Source: DSWT01 sp035415725 (GTDB lineage Bacteria > Chloroflexota > Anaerolineae > B4-G1 > SLSP01). From it: 64,000 nt of DNA. Under the pieces are notes generated by a model. The model saw only the letters and a program-made list of their open reading frames with translations. It was not told the origin of the DNA and made no database searches. Position numbers and translations under genes: made by a program. Below, in pieces: positions 33,308 to 42,344 of the stretch (the first letter of the stretch is position 1; every line of letters starts with the position of its first letter). The stretch covers positions 10,731 to 74,730 of the forward strand of contig DAOOGN010000006.1 of assembly GCA_035415725.1 (NCBI GenBank), written 5' to 3'.

Positions 33308-34870
33308 ATGAGTCCATTCACATTCCCAAAAGCGAAATACCACCGTTTATATCGCGTTGTGCTGGTCGCGTTGTGGACGCTGCTGGCGGCGTGCGGGTCG
33401 CCCCCACCCCTCGAACCCAACCGCGTGACGTTGGTCGTCGATGGCGAACAGCGGATCATCGTCACCGCCCTGGACACGGTGCGCGACCTCCTGACCGCCG
33501 AAGGCGTCACCTTAGGCGAACTGGATCGGGTAACGCCGCCGGAGACTGCCGCGCTGCGTCAGGGGATGACCATCACCGTCGTGCGCGTGGTACAACGGAC
33601 CGAGACCCTCACCGAAACCATCCCCTTCGGACGGCAAGTGGTGCGCGACGCGACCGTTCCCGAAGGAGAAGTGCGATTGCTACAGGCAGGGCAGGCCGGC
33701 GTCTTGGAACGCGCCTATCGCCTCACGTTTGAGGATGGCGTGGAAATCGAGCGCACGCTGATGCAAGAAGCGGTCACCCAACCGCCCCAGGACGAGATCC
33801 GCCTCGTGGGCACGCGCCCCCAAGTCGAAACGGTCATCATCACCGGCACCCTGGCTTACCTCAACAACCAGGATGCATGGATTCTGCGCGGCAGCAATCG
33901 TGCGCGTCGCCGCGTCACCACGCTGGGCGATCTGGACGGGCGCGTCTTCAGCCTTTCACCGGATGCGTCCAAACTGCTCTTCACCCGTGCCGTCACCAAC
34001 GCGGAACACATCAACGAGTTGTGGCTCATCCGCACCGCCGAGGCCGATCCCAATCCGGTTCCGCTCAATGTCAGCGATGTACTGTGGGCCGGCTGGCATC
34101 CCGACGGCAAATCCATCGCCTGGACAACGGCGGAGATCATCGAGCCGGCGCCTGGCTGGCGCGGGCAGAACGATCTGTGGACGGCGCAATTGACCGCACA
34201 ATTCACGCTCGTCACCCGGCGCAAAATCCTCGTCGCCGAGGCAGGCGGGGGATACGGGTGGTGGGGTACGCGCTATGCCTGGTCGCCCGATGGCGCAGCG
34301 CTGGCCTATTCCCAGCCCGACAGCGTGGGTGTGGTGAACCTCCGCCAGGCCGAACGTGTTCCGTTGCTCACCTTCCCTCCCTACCGCACCTACAGCAGTT
34401 GGGCGTGGAACCCCGCGGTCGCATGGTCGCCCGACGGCAACTTCATCGCCACGGTCGTCCATGCGCCATCGCCCAACATCGACGACCCGGAGGAAAGCCC
34501 CATCTTCGACGTGTGGCAGATCGCAGTGACGGGGGCGTACAGCGCCGAACTCGCCGCGGAGACGGGGATGTGGGCCACGCCGGTTTACGCGCCGGCGGGG
34601 AACACCCTGCTTTTCGGACGGGCACTCGTCCCCTACCAGAGCGACATCAGCCCGCACAAGCTCTGCCTGATCGACCGCGACGGTTCCAATGCCTTCTGTT
34701 TCGACACGCCGGGCGAGACGGGCATCGAGCTGCCGGTATGGCGTTGGAGTCCCGATAGACAGCAGATCGCCTTCATCTATCTCAACAACATTGACCTGCT
34801 CGCCCCACAAGATGGAAGCGTCATCCCGTTGGTGGACGATGGGGGAATCACCTTGTTGGATTGGCGGTGA
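33308..34870 (+). CDS. Lipoprotein with DUF348 and G5 domains and a TolB-like beta-propeller
   Basis: 520 residues from the ATG at 33308; the frame extends to 33230 but that would pass through the promoter. Signal peptide with lipobox LLAACG (Cys29). Residues of about 38-95 are a DUF348 (YabE-like, ubiquitin-like) unit (RVTLVVDGEQRIIVTALDTV), then a G5 domain (VVQRTETLTETIPFGRQVVR). The remainder is a propeller with LSPDASKLLFTRAV, HPDGKSIAWTTAEI, WSPDGAALAYSQPDS and WSPDRQQIAFIYLNN blades. G5 domains bind N-acetylglucosamine or matrix glycans in other bacteria, so a wall-bound sensor or scaffold is plausible. It is probably transcribed separately from the preceding lipoprotein. Confidence 0.85.
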   Translation: MSPFTFPKAKYHRLYRVVLVALWTLLAACGSPPPLEPNRVTLVVDGEQRIIVTALDTVRDLLTAEGVTLGELDRVTPPETAALRQGMTITVVRVVQRTETLTETIPFGRQVVRDATVPEGEVRLLQAGQAGVLERAYRLTFEDGVEIERTLMQEAVTQPPQDEIRLVGTRPQVETVIITGTLAYLNNQDAWILRGSNRARRRVTTLGDLDGRVFSLSPDASKLLFTRAVTNAEHINELWLIRTAEADPNPVPLNVSDVLWAGWHPDGKSIAWTTAEIIEPAPGWRGQNDLWTAQLTAQFTLVTRRKILVAEAGGGYGWWGTRYAWSPDGAALAYSQPDSVGVVNLRQAERVPLLTFPPYRTYSSWAWNPAVAWSPDGNFIATVVHAPSPNIDDPEESPIFDVWQIAVTGAYSAELAAETGMWATPVYAPAGNTLLFGRALVPYQSDISPHKLCLIDRDGSNAFCFDTPGETGIELPVWRWSPDRQQIAFIYLNNIDLLAPQDGSVIPLVDDGGITLLDWR

Positions 34871-34930
34871 GAGATCAATTTTTGTTGAACGCATTAGAGT
34901 TACACGAGAGGAGCTGCACCATGAATGAGT

Positions 34931-35040
34931 AGGACTTACGCAAATTTCCGTTTGTAGTGACGGCTTCAGCCGTTCTTAGCTCCTAAGCGTCACTACAAAT
35001 CCTCCGCCGCTTGATTCGAGCCAGGCTTGCGTAAGTCCTG
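34931..35040 (+). mobile_element. MITE-like element, copy 2
   Basis: 110 bp from AGGACTTACGC to GCGTAAGTCCTG, same family as 28329 but with an internal deletion of about 13 bases around the second foldback. Direct repeat tgag flanks it (34926-34929 and 35041-35044). Confidence 0.8.
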
Positions 35041-35144
35041 TGAGATCAAAGACATACGTTGGAAACAACGGTTGCAGAATTTTCTAGGAAATAAGTCGCT
35101 GTGCCAGCTTGACTGGCCTGAATAGATACTCAAAAAGAAAAGAT

Positions 35145-35912
35145 ATGAATATCCTTGAACAATTCAAACTTGACGGAAAAACAGCCTTAGTCACCGGCTG
35201 CCGACGCGGCATTGGGCGCGCCTATGCCCAGGCGCTCGCGGAAGCCGGAGCGGACATCGTCGGCGTGAGCCTGACCCTCCGACCGGGGAGCGCAGTGGAG
35301 CAGGATGTCGTCGCCTTAGGGCGGACGTTCAAAAGCTACACCTGCGACTTCGCCGACCGCGCGGCGCTCTACGCCTTCATCGCGCGGGTGAAGGACGAAT
35401 GTCCGCCCATCGATATTCTCGTCAACAACGCCGGCACGATCTTCCGCCAGCCGGTGGCGGACTACCCCGACGACAAATGGGACGAGGTCATCGAAACCAA
35501 CCTCAACGCGCCATTCATCATCACACGCGAATTCGGCAAAGAGATGTTAGCGCGCGGGTATGGCAAGATTATCTTCGCCGCCTCACTGCTCACCTTCCAG
35601 GGCGGGATCACCGTACCGAGCTACGCCGCAAGCAAGGGCGGCATCGGCCAACTGGTGATGGCGCTGTCGAACGAATGGGCCGGCAAGGGCGTCAACGTCA
35701 ACGCTATCGCCCCCGGCTATATCGACACCGATTTCACCGAGGCACTGCGTCACGATCCCATCCGCAGTGAGCAAATTCTGGCGCGCATCCCTGTCGGGCG
35801 GTGGGGTACGCCGGAAGACCTCAAGGGCGCAATCGTGTATCTGGCTTCCGCTGCCTCGGATTACGTCAACGGCATCACGTTGATCGTCGACGGCGGCTGG
35901 ATGGGAAGATAA
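35145..35912 (+). CDS. Short-chain dehydrogenase, KduD-like (2-deoxy-D-gluconate/5-keto-uronate dehydrogenase)
   Basis: 255 residues from the ATG at 35145 (an upstream in-frame start at 35109 has no ribosome site). Classic SDR: TGCRRGIG (cofactor glycine motif, residue 17), NNAG near 91, Ser and YAASKGG (Tyr-x3-Lys) near 147-165, DGGWMGR end. The first residues LEQFKLDGKTALVTGCRRGI and the segment DIVGVSL are typical of KduD, which interconverts 3-deoxy-D-glycero-2,5-hexodiulosonate and 2-keto-3-deoxygluconate in pectin and uronate breakdown. No KduI or KdgK in view, so gluconate 5-dehydrogenase is the main alternative. It stands after a MITE and before PPi-PFK, alone. Confidence 0.82.
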   Translation: MNILEQFKLDGKTALVTGCRRGIGRAYAQALAEAGADIVGVSLTLRPGSAVEQDVVALGRTFKSYTCDFADRAALYAFIARVKDECPPIDILVNNAGTIFRQPVADYPDDKWDEVIETNLNAPFIITREFGKEMLARGYGKIIFAASLLTFQGGITVPSYAASKGGIGQLVMALSNEWAGKGVNVNAIAPGYIDTDFTEALRHDPIRSEQILARIPVGRWGTPEDLKGAIVYLASAASDYVNGITLIVDGGWMGR

Positions 35913-36207
35913 GCGTCAGTTTTCAGTCATCAGTCGCTAGTCTGACGGGTCATTCAAAACCGGCAACCGATAACTCTGTTGACGATTTTCCAACCTTGCG
36001 TTATACTGTGGCGTATTCAGAAGGTTTGGGTTCTCTGGGACTTTGCGTGGTGATGGAAAAACAGCTTTGGTTTTTGCCACGGATGACACGGATTGCACTG
36101 ATTTTTTATACTTTGTATGTCAATCCGTGCAATCCGTGGCCGGCTTCTTATTTGACCCCACGAAATCCTGAAGAACCGGGTTTTTAAGGCATTTTCAGAG
36201 GGGGAAT
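35913..36207. repeat. Intergenic repeats: TCAGTTTTCAGTCATCAGTC run and a GCCACGGAT foldback
   Basis: Short degenerate repeats at about 35915-35944. At 36076-36140 is a foldback whose left end (gccacggat...cggattgcac) pairs with the right end (gtgcaatccg tggc), with ttttttatactttgtatg in the middle. A split copy is at 17375-17494. No gene is seen. Confidence 0.65.
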
Positions 36208-37488
36208 ATGGTGAAGACAAAAAATAAAAAACTCGCTATTCTGGTCGGCGGGGGACCGGCGCCGGGGATCAATGGCGTGATCCACTCCGCCACCATCGAA
36301 GCCATCGTCAACGGGATGGAGGTCTTCGGTCTGTACGAAGGATTCAAGTACCTCATGCAAGGCCGCATCGTCGGCAAACCCCTGACCATTGCCGATGTGA
36401 GCCGCATCCACCGTGACGGTGGGTCGGTTCTGCGCACCTCGCGCGCCAACCCGACGAAATTGGACAAGGACCTTGAAATGTGCAGTCGCACGCTCATCGA
36501 CGCGGGCATCAACTGTTTGCTCGCCATCGGTGGCGATGACACCGCCTACTCCGCCTATCGGGTCGCGCGCTACGCGGACGAGCACATGAACGTCAGAATC
36601 CAGACGGTTCACGCACCCAAAACCATCGACAACGACCTGCCGCTGCCGGAAGGCATCCCCACTTTTGGCTTTGAAACGGCGCGGGAACTGGGAACGCGGC
36701 TGGTGATGAATCTGATGGAAGATGCACTGACGAGCCAGCGTTGGTATCTCGTCGTGGCGATGGGACGCAAGGCCGGCCATCTGGCCTTGGGCATCGGCAA
36801 AAGCTCCGGCGCAACGCTCACCCTCATCCCCGAAGAGTGGGAAGACCGTGAGATTCGCCTGCAAGAAGTCATCGACATTCTCACAACGACGGTGATCAAA
36901 CGTCAGGCCGAAGATAAACCCCATGGCGTGGCCGTGGTAGCCGAGGGCGTAGTGGAACAGATGTTTCCCGGTGATATGGAGGGGCTGGAAAACGTCGAGC
37001 GCGACGCGCACGGCCATATCCGTCTGTCAGAAGTCGATTTCTCGCACATTCTCAAGGATACATTGCACAAACAGCTCAAAACCATCGGCGTCGACACCAG
37101 CATTGTGAACATCGACATGGGCTACGAATTGCGCTGCGCCGACCCTATCGCCTACGACATCGACTACACACGCAGTCTAGGCGAGGCCGCCGTCACTTTC
37201 CTGCTCAACGAGGGCAGTCATGCGACGATCACCATCCAGCAAGGGCAAATGGTACCCATCCCCTTTGAACAAATGATGGACCCGACCACCGGGCGCACAG
37301 AAGTCCGCAAGGTCAATATCGATTCTTTCGTCTTCCGCTCGGCGTGCAAGTTCATGATCCGTCTCACACCGGAGGACGCCGAAAACGAAATCCTTCTCGG
37401 TAAAATGGCCGCGCAGACCAATCTGTCACTGGACGAGTTCAAAGCCAAGTTCGGCTATCTGATCGGCATCGCTCCCCGGCCATTCTAG
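36208..37488 (+). CDS. 6-phosphofructokinase, pyrophosphate-dependent type
   Basis: 426 residues. Phosphorylates fructose-6-phosphate in glycolysis, or the reverse. The N-terminal loop LVGGGPAPGINGVIHS binds the phosphoryl donor; the donor-selecting positions read IGGDDTAYSA and PKTIDNDLP. ATP enzymes usually have Gly at the second Asp of GGDD and Gly in place of the Lys of PKTIDND, so both residues point to PPi use. MGRKAGHLALGIG and the late EMRCAD-like region (ELRCADPIAYDIDYTR) complete the substrate site. ATG at 36208 after GAGGGGG. The residue rule is from known PFK families; no kinetic claim is made. Followed by two hairpin terminators. Confidence 0.9.
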   Translation: MVKTKNKKLAILVGGGPAPGINGVIHSATIEAIVNGMEVFGLYEGFKYLMQGRIVGKPLTIADVSRIHRDGGSVLRTSRANPTKLDKDLEMCSRTLIDAGINCLLAIGGDDTAYSAYRVARYADEHMNVRIQTVHAPKTIDNDLPLPEGIPTFGFETARELGTRLVMNLMEDALTSQRWYLVVAMGRKAGHLALGIGKSSGATLTLIPEEWEDREIRLQEVIDILTTTVIKRQAEDKPHGVAVVAEGVVEQMFPGDMEGLENVERDAHGHIRLSEVDFSHILKDTLHKQLKTIGVDTSIVNIDMGYELRCADPIAYDIDYTRSLGEAAVTFLLNEGSHATITIQQGQMVPIPFEQMMDPTTGRTEVRKVNIDSFVFRSACKFMIRLTPEDAENEILLGKMAAQTNLSLDEFKAKFGYLIGIAPRPF

Positions 37489-37560
37489 TACGGCACGGCG
37501 CGCAGGGACCGCGGATCTGGCGATCCGCTGGATGACAAAGGCGTGCTTCTATAAGCCCAT

Positions 37561-37640
37561 CCCCCTTGCCCCCTTCTCTGGGGGAAGGGGGATTTCATTT
37601 TTCCGCCTCCTTCTTCCCCGTTTGTGGGGGAGAAGGAGGC
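37561..37640 (+). terminator. Two adjacent hairpins, first with T-rich tail, after PPi-PFK
   Basis: Hairpin 1: CCCCCTT-g-CCCCC (37561-37573) pairs with GGGGGAAGGGGG (37580-37591), then tttcattttt. Hairpin 2: GCCTCC...TTCCCC (37605-37619) with GGGGAGAAGGAGGC (37627-37640). They lie between convergent PFK and xylulokinase genes. Flanking bases (37497-37530 and 37655-37695) resemble the dispersed repeat at 41853, so the hairpins may be an insertion in an old repeat copy. Confidence 0.7.
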
Positions 37641-37694
37641 CTCCCCAAAGCCCCATTCGCCACCTGGCAAGGGTGGTTGAATAGTTCACCACAA

Positions 37695-39194
37695 TTACAA
37701 CCACAAAGCATGACAGGTGGGCCGCAGCGCGGGATAGAGCGCGGCAAATGTATCGGCAAGGGCGGCGTAACATGCGACGTTCTCCGGATCAGGTGTAACC
37801 ACCTCCGCAGCGTAGTGCACCGCCTGGGCAACGGCATCCGCCACATCCACGTAGAGGCCGGTTCCCACCCCGGCCAGCAGTGCCGCCCCCACCGCCGATG
37901 CTTCGACCGTCCGTGTCTGGTACAACGGCCGGTTGAACATATCCGCCTGCAATTGTCGCCACAAGGGATGCTGTATCGCGCCGCCTGAGGCAATGATGCG
38001 CTCCGGCGTCACCCCCAGATCGAGCATCAATTCGAGACCCTGGCGCATCCCGAAGACGACGCCTTCCATGACCGCCCGTGCCATGTGTTCGCGTCCGTGT
38101 CGCAGCGTCAGCCCGACGAAACTGCCGCGTGCGTGAGGGTCCATGTGCGGTGTGCGCTCACCCGCCAGATATGGCTGGAAGAACAATCCCTCTGCGCCGG
38201 GCGCGACGGTCGCCGCAGCGTCAGCCAAATCCTGATATGAGAGGTCCGGCATCACCTTGTCACGCAGCCATTGGAGTGCCAGGCCCGCCGCGAGCATCGC
38301 CGATTCGAGGTGCCACATCGCGGGCAGAACGTGGCAGAAGCAGTGCAAGCGCGCCTGGGGATCGTAGGCCGGCCGCGCGATAGGCGCAAAAAGCTGCCCG
38401 CCGGTGCCAATCGTCGATGAGACCACCCCCGGCGCAACGACGCCATGACCCACGGCCTGCATCGCCTGATCACTGCCGCCGTAGATGACGGGGGTGCCGG
38501 GGCGTAGGCCTGTCGCCGCCGCGATCTCTGGCAACAGGCCGCCGGCGACCGCTGCCGATGCCGCCACCGGCGGGAGTACTCCGCCATCCAGGCCAAGCCC
38601 ATCCAGCAGCGGCGCGCTCCAACAACGATGCGCCGTGTCGAAAAGCAACGTTGAGGAGGCATCGCTCGGTTCGGTGCCGATCTCGCCGGTGAAACGGTAA
38701 CGCACGTAGTCTTTAGGGAGCAGCAGGTGCGCCGTCGCCGCCACAACATCAGGCTCGTGTTCGCGCAGCCAGAGCCACGTCGCCAACATAAAGCCGGTCG
38801 CCAGTGGATTCGCCGTCCATGCGGCCAACCGTTCGCGCCCAATCTGCGCCGCGATCTCGGCTACCTGCGCCGCCGAGCGCTGGTCCGCCCAGATGATTGC
38901 CGGACGCAGGACACGCCCGTGCGCATCAAGGCACACCGTCCCATGCATCTGCCCGGAAAGTCCAATGGCTTGCACCTGATGCGCCGAGATGGACGCCGCC
39001 GCCAAAGCGCGCCGCAGCGTGTCCAAAGCAGCGCTCACCCACGTCTCCGGGTTCTGCTCGGCCCACCCCTGACGCGGCGTCTCCACGGGGTATTCTCGCG
39101 CGGCCATACCTAACAACGCCCCATCCAGGCCGATAACGACCGTCTTGGTACTGGATGTGCCGATGTCCACGCCCATCAAGGTGCTCTCTGTCAT
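37695..39194 (-). CDS. xylB: Xylulokinase
   Basis: 499-residue FGGY-family kinase that phosphorylates D-xylulose to xylulose-5-phosphate. Phosphate-1 loop MGVDIGTSSTKTVVIG near residue 8-22, GLSGQMHG (the xylulokinase-type substrate motif) near 78-85, IWADQRS, DASSTLLFDT, and SSTIGTGGQLFAP, then the second-domain signature PYLAGERTPHMDPHARGSF and the ADP motif IIASGGAIQHPLWRQLQADM. Length fits. ATG at 39194 with a weak GGAG. No xylose isomerase is visible nearby; xylulose could come from uronate or polyol routes. Confidence 0.92.
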   Translation of the reverse strand: MTESTLMGVDIGTSSTKTVVIGLDGALLGMAAREYPVETPRQGWAEQNPETWVSAALDTLRRALAAASISAHQVQAIGLSGQMHGTVCLDAHGRVLRPAIIWADQRSAAQVAEIAAQIGRERLAAWTANPLATGFMLATWLWLREHEPDVVAATAHLLLPKDYVRYRFTGEIGTEPSDASSTLLFDTAHRCWSAPLLDGLGLDGGVLPPVAASAAVAGGLLPEIAAATGLRPGTPVIYGGSDQAMQAVGHGVVAPGVVSSTIGTGGQLFAPIARPAYDPQARLHCFCHVLPAMWHLESAMLAAGLALQWLRDKVMPDLSYQDLADAAATVAPGAEGLFFQPYLAGERTPHMDPHARGSFVGLTLRHGREHMARAVMEGVVFGMRQGLELMLDLGVTPERIIASGGAIQHPLWRQLQADMFNRPLYQTRTVEASAVGAALLAGVGTGLYVDVADAVAQAVHYAAEVVTPDPENVACYAALADTFAALYPALRPTCHALWL

Positions 39195-39329
39195 TGGCTT
39201 GCTCCAAGAGTCGTTAGTCGAGTAGTCAGATAATCATTCGTCTGCATTTCATTATGCTCACGCTCGCGCGCAAGATTTGCCGCACTATACTTCTTTTTCA
39301 GAATAGCGCAATTTCGGCCCAAGTCGTGC

Positions 39330-39438
39330 TATAATAACGGGAGTTCCCATGGGGCCGGTCCCATCAACGGCCAGGAGAATCTGTCAACGGATTTTTCAAG
39401 GGGATGACAATGTAGATTACCACGTGCAAAAATTGCAC
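39330..39438 (+). promoter_or_regulatory. Leader of the RraA-like gene: TATAAT box and perfect hairpin
   Basis: TATAAT at 39330-39335 without a clear -35, followed by a leader of about 120 bases. A perfect hairpin GTGCAA-aaa-TTGCAC at 39424-39438 stands 14 bases before the AAGGAGG ribosome site and could be an operator or a translation control element. Confidence 0.45.
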
Positions 39439-39464
39439 CCTATACCCATAAGGAGGTTTTTTTC

Positions 39465-40163
39465 ATGGCGCTTTCAAAAGAAGAACGCAAAGAACTACTG
39501 GCATTGTTTTCCGATCTACGTGTGGCAGATGTCCGCGATGGCATGGACTGGATGATGCAGCACCATCAAGGCTCGATGATCCCTGAAATTCGCCCGCTGT
39601 GGCGAACACGCGCCGTGGGCATCGCTCGCACGGCGCGTTATCTGCCCTACAAAGGCACCATTCCCACAATGACGCCGGATGAATACAGCACGTGGTCAGG
39701 CTGGTACTACAACAACGTCTGCACCTACCCGTGGATCGACGCCATTGAAGAAGGCGATTTCTGCGTCATCGACCAGAGCGGCGTCAACGCCGGGCTGATG
39801 GGATCGAACAACACGCTGGACGGCGTCCTCAAGGGCGCGGCAGGCTATGTGAGCAACGGCGGCGTCCGCGACACCGATGAGATCATCCTGCAAAAGATTC
39901 CTTTCTGGTCCAGGATCGTCTCGCAAGGGATGGTGCAAGGCCGCCTGCAATTCGACGCCTACGACATCCCCGTGGTCGTCGGCGGCGTGCTCGTCCACCC
40001 CGGCGATATTGTCGTAGCGGATGGCGACGGCGTCATCGTCGTGCCGCAGGCGCTGGCGAAAGATGTCTCCATCTATGCCCATCGAGAATTGCGCAACGAC
40101 AAAATTTCACGGCGGCAAAAATATGAGGTGTTGGGATTGAAATTGGATGGGACGGTATTGTAG
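39465..40163 (+). CDS. RraA-family protein (4-hydroxy-4-methyl-2-oxoglutarate aldolase-like)
   Basis: 232 residues with strong ribosome site AAGGAGG. The family includes divalent-metal class II pyruvate aldolases and oxaloacetate decarboxylases, and the RNase E regulator RraA. The central stretch TLDGVLKGAAGYVSNGGVRD has the conserved G-x-V-x-(D/N)GGxRD active site with Arg and Asp; VVVGGVLVHPGDIVVADGDG and VIVVPQALA close the fold. An insertion of about 20 residues near residue 65-90 (TPDEYSTWSGWYYNN) is longer than usual. In polysaccharide or sugar-acid regions such proteins often cleave 2-keto acids, so an aldolase is the best guess. Confidence 0.82.
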   Translation: MALSKEERKELLALFSDLRVADVRDGMDWMMQHHQGSMIPEIRPLWRTRAVGIARTARYLPYKGTIPTMTPDEYSTWSGWYYNNVCTYPWIDAIEEGDFCVIDQSGVNAGLMGSNNTLDGVLKGAAGYVSNGGVRDTDEIILQKIPFWSRIVSQGMVQGRLQFDAYDIPVVVGGVLVHPGDIVVADGDGVIVVPQALAKDVSIYAHRELRNDKISRRQKYEVLGLKLDGTVL

Positions 40164-40181
40164 AGCGGCCTCTCCATCCCC

Positions 40182-40213
40182 GGTGGCTTGATTCGGCTGC
40201 AAATCGAGCCACC
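40182..40213. terminator. 12-bp stem-loop between convergent genes
   Basis: GGTGGCTTGATT (40182-40193) pairs with AATCGAGCCACC (40202-40213) with one G-T pair and an 8-base loop. It can serve the RraA-like and E2 genes, which meet here. Confidence 0.65.
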
Positions 40214-40301
40214 AGCTTCCAGTATCCAGCAATGGCGACAGTTCCGAACAGATGTGTCGAGACGCTCTCGCCCACCTATGTCGCGTCCACGGCTCGGTCA
40301 G

Positions 40302-41693
40302 CTACACCCACAGCAAATCCGGGTCTTCGACTAACTGTTTGATGTACTGCAAGAACCGCGACGCCGGACCGCCGTCGACCAGGCGGTGATCGAAAGTCAG
40401 GCTCAGCCACATCAACTTGCGGATGCAGATGTCACCGTGATAGACGGCCGGCTTCTCCTGGATGCGTCCCACGCCGAGGATGGCGACTTCCGGCAAGTTG
40501 ATAAGCGGCGTGAAGGCATCGATGTCGAACATCCCCAAATTGGTGATGGTAAACGTCCCGCCGACCAGTTCGTCGGGCAGTACCTTGCCCACGCGTGTGC
40601 GCTGCACCAGGTCGTTCGTGGCGCGGGCAATATCCAGCAGTCCCTTGTGGTCCACATCACGCACCACCGGTACGATCAAACCGCGCCCGGTGTCCATCGC
40701 CAGGCAGATGTTGACCTCGTCCAATTGGCGGATCACGCCGGCAGCCTCATCCAGTCGCGCGTTGACGGCGGGGAACTTGCGCAGAGCCTTCGCCACGATG
40801 ACCATCAGCAGATCGTTGTAGCTGAGGTTGAAACCGAGTTCCTGCGCCAGGCGCACCTTGAGCTTTTCCCGCAACGCCGCGAACGCCGTCGCATCGACCT
40901 CCACACTGAGCGTGACCGGCGCCGTCGTCTGGTGACTCGCATACATCCGCTGCGCGATGATGGCGCGCACCCCACTCATCGGCGTCTCCGCCAACGTTTT
41001 CGCCGGGACTGAGGGGAGCGCCGGAACGGGCGGTGTGGGCAGGGGCGCGACCGGGGCAGACGGCGCCGGTGCGCCGATTTCCTGACCCGCCGACTCACCA
41101 ACGATTTGACGCGCTTTCTCCACATCGGCCCTTGTTACCTTACCGTCCACTCCACTGCCGGTGACGGTGCGTACATCCACGCCCAGGCTCTCCGCCAGGC
41201 GGCGCGCGACCGGCGTCACCTTCGGCGCCGCGGCGATGTAGGCGGCTACGTCCTTCTCCACAATCCGCCCGTCCGGCCCACTGCCGACGATCTCCGCCAG
41301 ATCGACGCCCTGCGCCTCGGCCAGTTTTCGCGCACGTGGAGAAGCAAACAGGCGCGTAGAGGCGTCGATGTGCTGCCCAGCCAAGGCGTCGCGCCCCCGT
41401 TCATCCGTGGACGCACCGATGAGCTCATCTGCCGATTCGAGAGGCTCGTCCGGCGTATCCGTCATCAGAGCGATCTTCGCCAGAACAGGCACGCGCTCGC
41501 CGGCCGGTGCCAGAATTTCGCGCAGGAATCCATCCGCTGTCGCTTGCACTTCGAGCACCGCCTTGTCCGTTTCCACCGAAAACAGCGTCTCGCCGCGTTC
41601 TAGCGGCTCCCCCACCGCCTTCATCCATTCGACGATGACACCCTCGTTCATCGTCTCCCCCAACATGGGCAAGATAATTTCTTTGATTGCCAT
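40302..41693 (-). CDS. 2-oxo acid dehydrogenase E2 (dihydrolipoamide acyltransferase)
   Basis: 463 residues from the ATG at 41693, where GAGGAG gives a good ribosome site; the frame continues to 41795 but that part is a dispersed repeat. Lipoyl domain 1-80 with ETDKAVLEV (lipoyl Lys44). Then two peripheral-subunit-binding domains (SPRARKLAEAQGVDLAEIVG and TPVARRLAESLGVDVRTVTG), an Ala/Pro linker, and the catalytic core from about 230 with a late TFDHRLVDGGPASRFL (HxxxDG). It transfers the acyl group to CoA in a pyruvate or branched-chain dehydrogenase complex. No E1 or E3 gene is near, so partners lie elsewhere. Two binding domains are more than the usual one. Confidence 0.9.
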   Translation of the reverse strand: MAIKEIILPMLGETMNEGVIVEWMKAVGEPLERGETLFSVETDKAVLEVQATADGFLREILAPAGERVPVLAKIALMTDTPDEPLESADELIGASTDERGRDALAGQHIDASTRLFASPRARKLAEAQGVDLAEIVGSGPDGRIVEKDVAAYIAAAPKVTPVARRLAESLGVDVRTVTGSGVDGKVTRADVEKARQIVGESAGQEIGAPAPSAPVAPLPTPPVPALPSVPAKTLAETPMSGVRAIIAQRMYASHQTTAPVTLSVEVDATAFAALREKLKVRLAQELGFNLSYNDLLMVIVAKALRKFPAVNARLDEAAGVIRQLDEVNICLAMDTGRGLIVPVVRDVDHKGLLDIARATNDLVQRTRVGKVLPDELVGGTFTITNLGMFDIDAFTPLINLPEVAILGVGRIQEKPAVYHGDICIRKLMWLSLTFDHRLVDGGPASRFLQYIKQLVEDPDLLWV

Positions 41694-41709
41694 AGATGTC
41701 TCCTCGTAT

Positions 41710-41841
41710 AAAATAGCCCCAGAGCACCCCGAGTTCACCGAGAAAAACACAGATTCTTTGTGTCCTGCGCGTTCTTCGGGGTAAAAAGTTTTCATTCAAC
41801 CGCTGGTGAACCGCCCCCTTCATGACGAATTCCCTTGAAAA
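41710..41841 (-). repeat. About 130-bp dispersed repeat next to the E2 start, copy 1
   Basis: Matches 56290-56420 at roughly 80 percent or more by eye (aaaatagccccagagcaccc, gtgtcctgcg, aaccgctggtgaa). In both places the same end lies 10-17 bases before the start codon of a minus-strand gene. Confidence 0.8.
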
Positions 41842-41852
41842 TAGCCACAGCT

Positions 41853-42040
41853 CGGAGCGGCGCGCCAGATCCGCGGCTCTGGCGCGCTACGCCGGGATTT
41901 GACGATCCCCGGCAAGCCTTAACCGGGGAACTATTTGTGCCACGCCGTACTCGTCAACCTGGCGAAACAATTTCTTCTGATGCACCATCCCTCAAACCCC
42001 ATTCGCCACCTGGCACGGGCGGCTGAACAGTTACCCCGCC
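41853..42040. repeat. Dispersed GC-rich repeat (CCAGATCCGCGG / CCCCGGCAAGC type)
   Basis: Contains ggagcggcgcgccagatccg, gaactatttgtgcc, cgtcaacctggcgaa and cattcgccacctggca. A related copy at 61487-61770 keeps the same order of blocks, and parts recur at 37497-37530 and 37655-37695. No coding sequence is supported; the rest of the gap to 42344 shows nothing recognisable. Confidence 0.7.
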
Positions 42041-42344
42041 ATTTAGATCAACTGTCACATATTCTAACCCTGTTTCTGGTGACGACAAGACTTAAGTCCA
42101 TGACGAGGCAGGCGGAGCTAGTGCAATGGGGTATGGATTCCATCGGTGTCGACGCAATCATCGCCGATGACCGGGGGCGCCTGTTCCCGGCGCGGCCCAC
42201 CGGCCAAGAACAGATTGACGAACCTCTCTTTCCTGCTACAATCTGCCCTATGCGCGAATACCCACATCTTATTCAGACAGAATATCGTCCTGTAAATCCT
42301 GTCCAGAGATTTTCGACTTTGGACCTGTGGCTTGGACTGATGAA

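Noticed and set aside
41694..41795. N-terminal extension of the E2 protein
   Set aside because: The extra 34 codons are the 130-bp dispersed repeat also found at 56290, and an ideal ribosome site precedes the ATG at 41693.
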